From contig JAKPQM010000023.1 in assembly GCA_029546925.1 (NCBI GenBank), forward strand, positions 1-64,000: 64,000 nucleotides of DNA. Reading direction: 5' to 3'. The position numbers and the translations under genes are program-made. Positions 61,149 through 64,000 of this stretch are shown in pieces. Positions within the stretch are counted from its first letter, which is position 1; every line of letters starts with the position of its first letter. Origin of the DNA: Actinomycetes bacterium. Lineage in GTDB: Bacteria > Actinomycetota > Coriobacteriia > Coriobacteriales > Atopobiaceae. The notes beneath the pieces are model-generated. The model saw only the letters and a program-made list of their open reading frames with translations, had not been told where the DNA came from and did not search any database.

Positions 61149-61154
61149 TAGGTA

Positions 61155-62546
61155 TCATGCAACTGTGATGTACCCCGGTGTGCTCGCCGTGTCGATGCGG
61201 AAGTACGTGTACGCCGTCTTGCTGCTGGCCCATGCGGTGCCGTTTCCGCCCACCAGCGACGTAGAGCACGAGTAGAAGCACTGCGAGCCCGATATCCCGC
61301 TCGTTGGCAGTGTCCACGCCGGGTCCGCGTAGATGGTCGTAAGGTGCGAGCACCCCGAGAACGTGTAGAACAGGTCCGTCAGCATCGACGGGTCGAACCC
61401 CCGGAAGTCGATCGTCGTGAAGGCGCAGGAGCTGAACATATAGCGCATCGAACGCACGCCCGAGAGGTTGCCCAGACCGCTGATGCTGGCAAGGTTCGTG
61501 CAGCTGTAGAACAGGTAGTTGAAGTTCAGGTACGAGAACGTCGCCATGTCGGCCGCGAAGGTCGCACTCGTGAGGTGCTGCCGGTGCGTCGGCCCTGTGA
61601 CGCCATCCCAGGGCGTGAAGCCCAGCCCCACGTACTTGCCGATGGCGCAGATCCGCCCGGAGGCGACGAGCTCGCGCGTGGCGTCAGGCGTCGAGGTTGC
61701 CGTGAGCACGCCCTCGCCGTCGGCGTAGTAGTGGGCGTAGAACCAGGTTCGGTTGTCGTTGTTCGGGTCCGTGAGCACGCCGCCCGCGCCGAGCTTGCAG
61801 ACGCTCGCGCCGCTCGTGGCCGAGGGCACGAAGCCGTCCGTCCCGCCCACGAGGCGGTTGCAACTGTTGAACATGAGCGAGCCCGAGAGCCCCGAGTTGC
61901 TGAAGCTCGTGGCGTAGATAGTCTCCAGGCTCCCGCAGCTCGTGAACATCTGGTTTGCGCTTGTCATGCCGGAGAGGTTCTCGAAGCCCCTCACCTCGGT
62001 GCAGTTCGAGAAGGCGTTGAACCAGTAGTTGCAGTTTGTGATGCCGAGGCCGGCGATGGTCGAATCGATGTAGACCTTCTTCACCAACAGCTTGATGGAG
62101 TCGTAGGAACGTGCCGAAGCCGACGAGTAGCCCGCCGGGTCGATCTCGAAGACCTGCACGATGCGCCCGCCGGTGACCGACGTGCGCCGCTCGTAGTAGT
62201 TGATCTCCAGGGTGCCGTCGTCGAGCAGGAGCGCACGGATCTTGTAGCCCACGTCCCATTCGAGCGCCAGGATGGCGGCGGCCATGTCGCCCGGCGCGTA
62301 GAGCGTGCTCTCGCCGTTCTGCCCGCGAATGGCGGAGGCGATGTCCGAGAACACCGACTCCGGCAGCACGCCGGATTCTAGCTGCATGTACGGCTGCTCC
62401 TGGTAGTCGCCGGCGTCCGTGCCGTCGAGGGCAGAGACAGCGGCGGCCATCTCTCGCGGCTTGTACAGCGTGGCAACGCCCGCCTGGTAGCGGATCGCGT
62501 TTGCGATGTCGGTGAGGATGCTCGTGGAAACGGTGCCTACGGCCAT
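61155..62546 (-). CDS. Phage tail-associated BspA-like repeat protein
   Basis: A 463-residue protein. Residues 1-~95 hold two similar ~45-residue repeats (SILTDIANAIRYQAGVATLY; SVFSDIASAIRGQNGESTLY) common in tail fibres. Residues ~150-460 have BspA/DUF285-type leucine-rich repeats (NCTEVRGFENLSGMTSANQM, TNLASISGLGNLSGVRSMRY). It is probably a receptor-binding tip. GAGGAGGAG is upstream, and the start overlaps the previous stop by one base. Confidence 0.85.
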   Translation of the reverse strand: MAVGTVSTSILTDIANAIRYQAGVATLYKPREMAAAVSALDGTDAGDYQEQPYMQLESGVLPESVFSDIASAIRGQNGESTLYAPGDMAAAILALEWDVGYKIRALLLDDGTLEINYYERRTSVTGGRIVQVFEIDPAGYSSASARSYDSIKLLVKKVYIDSTIAGLGITNCNYWFNAFSNCTEVRGFENLSGMTSANQMFTSCGSLETIYATSFSNSGLSGSLMFNSCNRLVGGTDGFVPSATSGASVCKLGAGGVLTDPNNDNRTWFYAHYYADGEGVLTATSTPDATRELVASGRICAIGKYVGLGFTPWDGVTGPTHRQHLTSATFAADMATFSYLNFNYLFYSCTNLASISGLGNLSGVRSMRYMFSSCAFTTIDFRGFDPSMLTDLFYTFSGCSHLTTIYADPAWTLPTSGISGSQCFYSCSTSLVGGNGTAWASSKTAYTYFRIDTASTPGYITVA

Positions 62547-63979
62547 CAGAACTCCTCCTCTTCGAGGTTGGCGATCGCGGCGATGGCGTCGTCAACGTAC
62601 AGCTTGGTCGCGTATGCAGACAGGTCAGGCGTCGTCCCCGCCGGTCCCTGCGGCCCGGTCGGTCCCGTCGCGCCTGTCTCGCCCTTGAGGTTGTGGAACG
62701 CGAAGGCGAACGTCCTAGCGGAAGCCGTGCCGCCCAAAGTGACGTTGACGGAAGCCGTGCCGGTGGAAGAATCCACGGTCGCGCTCGCACCCATGATGGT
62801 CGCATCCGCACCGTCGTCGCCTGTGTCGCCCTTGGGGCCCTGCGGTCCCGTGGCACCGGTCGCGCCGGTCTCGCCCTGCGGTCCCGTCTCGCCCTGTGGG
62901 CCGGTAGCACCTTGGATTCCCTGTATGCCCTGCGGCCCGCGCAAATCAGCCGAGCTCGTACCCGACGCGCTCGTGACGGTCAGCACCGAGCCGTTCCATG
63001 AGTGCGTGCAGGAGACGCCGTCAGCACCGGAGGGGCCAGTCGCGCCCTGCGGCCCCGTGTCACCGGTGTCGCCCTTCGGCCCTTGGGCTCCAGTCGCGCC
63101 AGTGTCGCCTTTGTCGCCCTTGGGACCTTGAGGACCAGCAGCGCCCGTGGCACCCGTCTCTCCTTGGACGCCCTGCGGTCCTTGCGGCCCAGTTTCGCCC
63201 ACATCGCCCTTCGGTCCTTGCGGGCCAGATTCGCCCTGGATTCCCTGAGGACCCTGCTCGCCAGTGTCGCCCTTGGGACCCTGCGGCCCGACGTCACCCG
63301 TATCGCCCTTGTCACCCTTGACGCCCTTGGTCACGTCGGCCGTGGTCGTGCCATTCTTGTCCGTAATCGTGATGGTCGCTCCATCGGCGGTCTGAGTCAC
63401 AGTGGCCGTCGGGCTGAACCCGTCAACACCGTCGGCCCCGTCGAAGTCTCCACGCTCGGCCGCCGCCGTCAGGTTCTCCCGCGCCGTGTCGGCCAGCGCG
63501 GCCGCAGCGTTCGCAGCGTCGGCGGCATCCGTCGTTATCTCGGTCGCATGCTCGTAGGCGTTGATGGCGTCCACGAACAGTGTGAACCCGTCCTCGTGCT
63601 CCTCACCGCCGACGACCACGGGCTCCACCCGTATCGTGAACACGCGGGAAGAGATGTACGTATCGTCACCACGCGAGACCATGACCTGCGCCTGCACGGC
63701 ACCCTCGGCTTCCTGCATCGCCGCCGGGTAGTAGACCTCGAACGCCCCGACAGACGCATCGACGGCAGTGAAGGGCTCGGTCCCACGCTCGTCAGTCACC
63801 TTGTGCCGCCACAAGAAGTAGACGGCAGCCCCCGTCAGGTCGGCTGCAGAGCCGTCCTCCCTCACGGCAAGCGAGATTCCGCGCCCGCCAGCGTCGGCGG
63901 GGGAAGCCACCAGCACGTCGCCGAAACGCTCGTCGCAGGCGTCCCAAACAAGCTTATGAAGTCCGTATCCGTCGAGCAC
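62546..63979 (-). CDS. Collagen-repeat phage tail fibre with BppU-like N-terminus
   Basis: A 477-residue protein. The N-terminal ~135 residues resemble the baseplate-upper-protein (BppU) domain (SLAVREDGSAADLTGAAVYF). Then come Gly-X-Y collagen-like repeats in two blocks (about residues 225-325 and 350-395) with the GPQGPKGDTG unit, a beta segment, a short GATGPTGPQG block and a C-terminal helix. It probably trimerises as a fibre. GTG start after AGGAGGTG. Downstream, the BspA-like gene is translationally coupled. Confidence 0.9.
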   Translation of the reverse strand: MLDGYGLHKLVWDACDERFGDVLVASPADAGGRGISLAVREDGSAADLTGAAVYFLWRHKVTDERGTEPFTAVDASVGAFEVYYPAAMQEAEGAVQAQVMVSRGDDTYISSRVFTIRVEPVVVGGEEHEDGFTLFVDAINAYEHATEITTDAADAANAAAALADTARENLTAAAERGDFDGADGVDGFSPTATVTQTADGATITITDKNGTTTADVTKGVKGDKGDTGDVGPQGPKGDTGEQGPQGIQGESGPQGPKGDVGETGPQGPQGVQGETGATGAAGPQGPKGDKGDTGATGAQGPKGDTGDTGPQGATGPSGADGVSCTHSWNGSVLTVTSASGTSSADLRGPQGIQGIQGATGPQGETGPQGETGATGATGPQGPKGDTGDDGADATIMGASATVDSSTGTASVNVTLGGTASARTFAFAFHNLKGETGATGPTGPQGPAGTTPDLSAYATKLYVDDAIAAIANLEEEEF

Positions 63980-64000
63980 GAAGCACCTCCTAGAGTCTCC

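Noticed and set aside
62820-63330. Short repeats that could suggest a CRISPR array or minisatellite
   Set aside because: The period is 9 nt in frame and encodes Gly-X-Y collagen units; no constant repeat with unique spacers is present.

Overview
The window is about 60% G+C, densely packed, and reads like the chromosome of a gut anaerobe of the class Coriobacteriia, probably Collinsella or a close relative. This is an inference. It rests on GC content, actinobacterial-style Tat lipoproteins with an RR motif followed by a lipobox Cys, PTS-driven glycoside use, a BMP-type nucleoside ABC system, and a YidC/TagF/LtaS-like fusion protein. No rRNA gene or other species marker is present.

Layout. 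(1) 1-19.1 kb is a plant-glycoside and L-rhamnose region. It holds the end of a GH1 6-phospho-beta-glucosidase, an orphan PTS EIIA, a dual-specificity-type phosphatase and an esterase, an AraC regulator divergent from an intracellular GH78 rhamnosidase, a beta-glucoside-type PTS EIIBC, a Tat lipoprotein esterase, a second AraC regulator with an AAA/DUF4143 ATPase, and then rhaB, rhaD and a fucose/arabinose-isomerase-family protein. Together these could import rhamnosyl-glucosides, split them inside the cell and degrade rhamnose to DHAP and lactaldehyde. Inside this region (1.85-4.05 kb) is a small accessory islet with a DUF3800 protein, a likely BECR-fold nuclease, a dead ABC ATPase fragment and a 76-bp duplicated phosphatase 3' end. 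(2) 19.3-26.8 kb has a DUF3825 protein next to isocitrate dehydrogenase and, divergent from them, a 1372-residue three-module envelope protein. (3) 26.9-39.8 kb is housekeeping: a PurF-like protein without its catalytic Cys, an EamA transporter, nitroreductase, NudC, a HAD phosphatase, DUF554, an SDR enzyme, an SGNH hydrolase, xpt and a complete BMP/nucleoside ABC transporter. (4) 39.9-56.7 kb contains a glycosyltransferase, an ACT-ACT-MBL fusion, a TetR/GH3 divergent pair, Nudix, NifX-like, acetyltransferase, MFS, XRE, galM, RpiB-like, TraX, GNAT, a PfkB sugar kinase and a CmpB-like membrane protein. (5) From 57.4 kb to the end lies one end of an integrated element. The 3' half of a CAU-anticodon tRNA (57362-57406) marks the att site. 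It is followed by AT-richer cargo (a 597-aa protein with a HEPN-like R-x4-H motif and an RHH-WYL regulator) and then by leftward phage tail genes (a BspA-like protein and a collagen-repeat tail fibre) that run to the window edge.

The strongest candidates for something new are the prophage cargo between the att site and the tail operon (possible HEPN/WYL defence), the DUF3800 plus BECR-nuclease pair in its islet, the YidC-TagF-LtaS fusion, and the ACT-ACT-MBL protein whose metal motif is broken.
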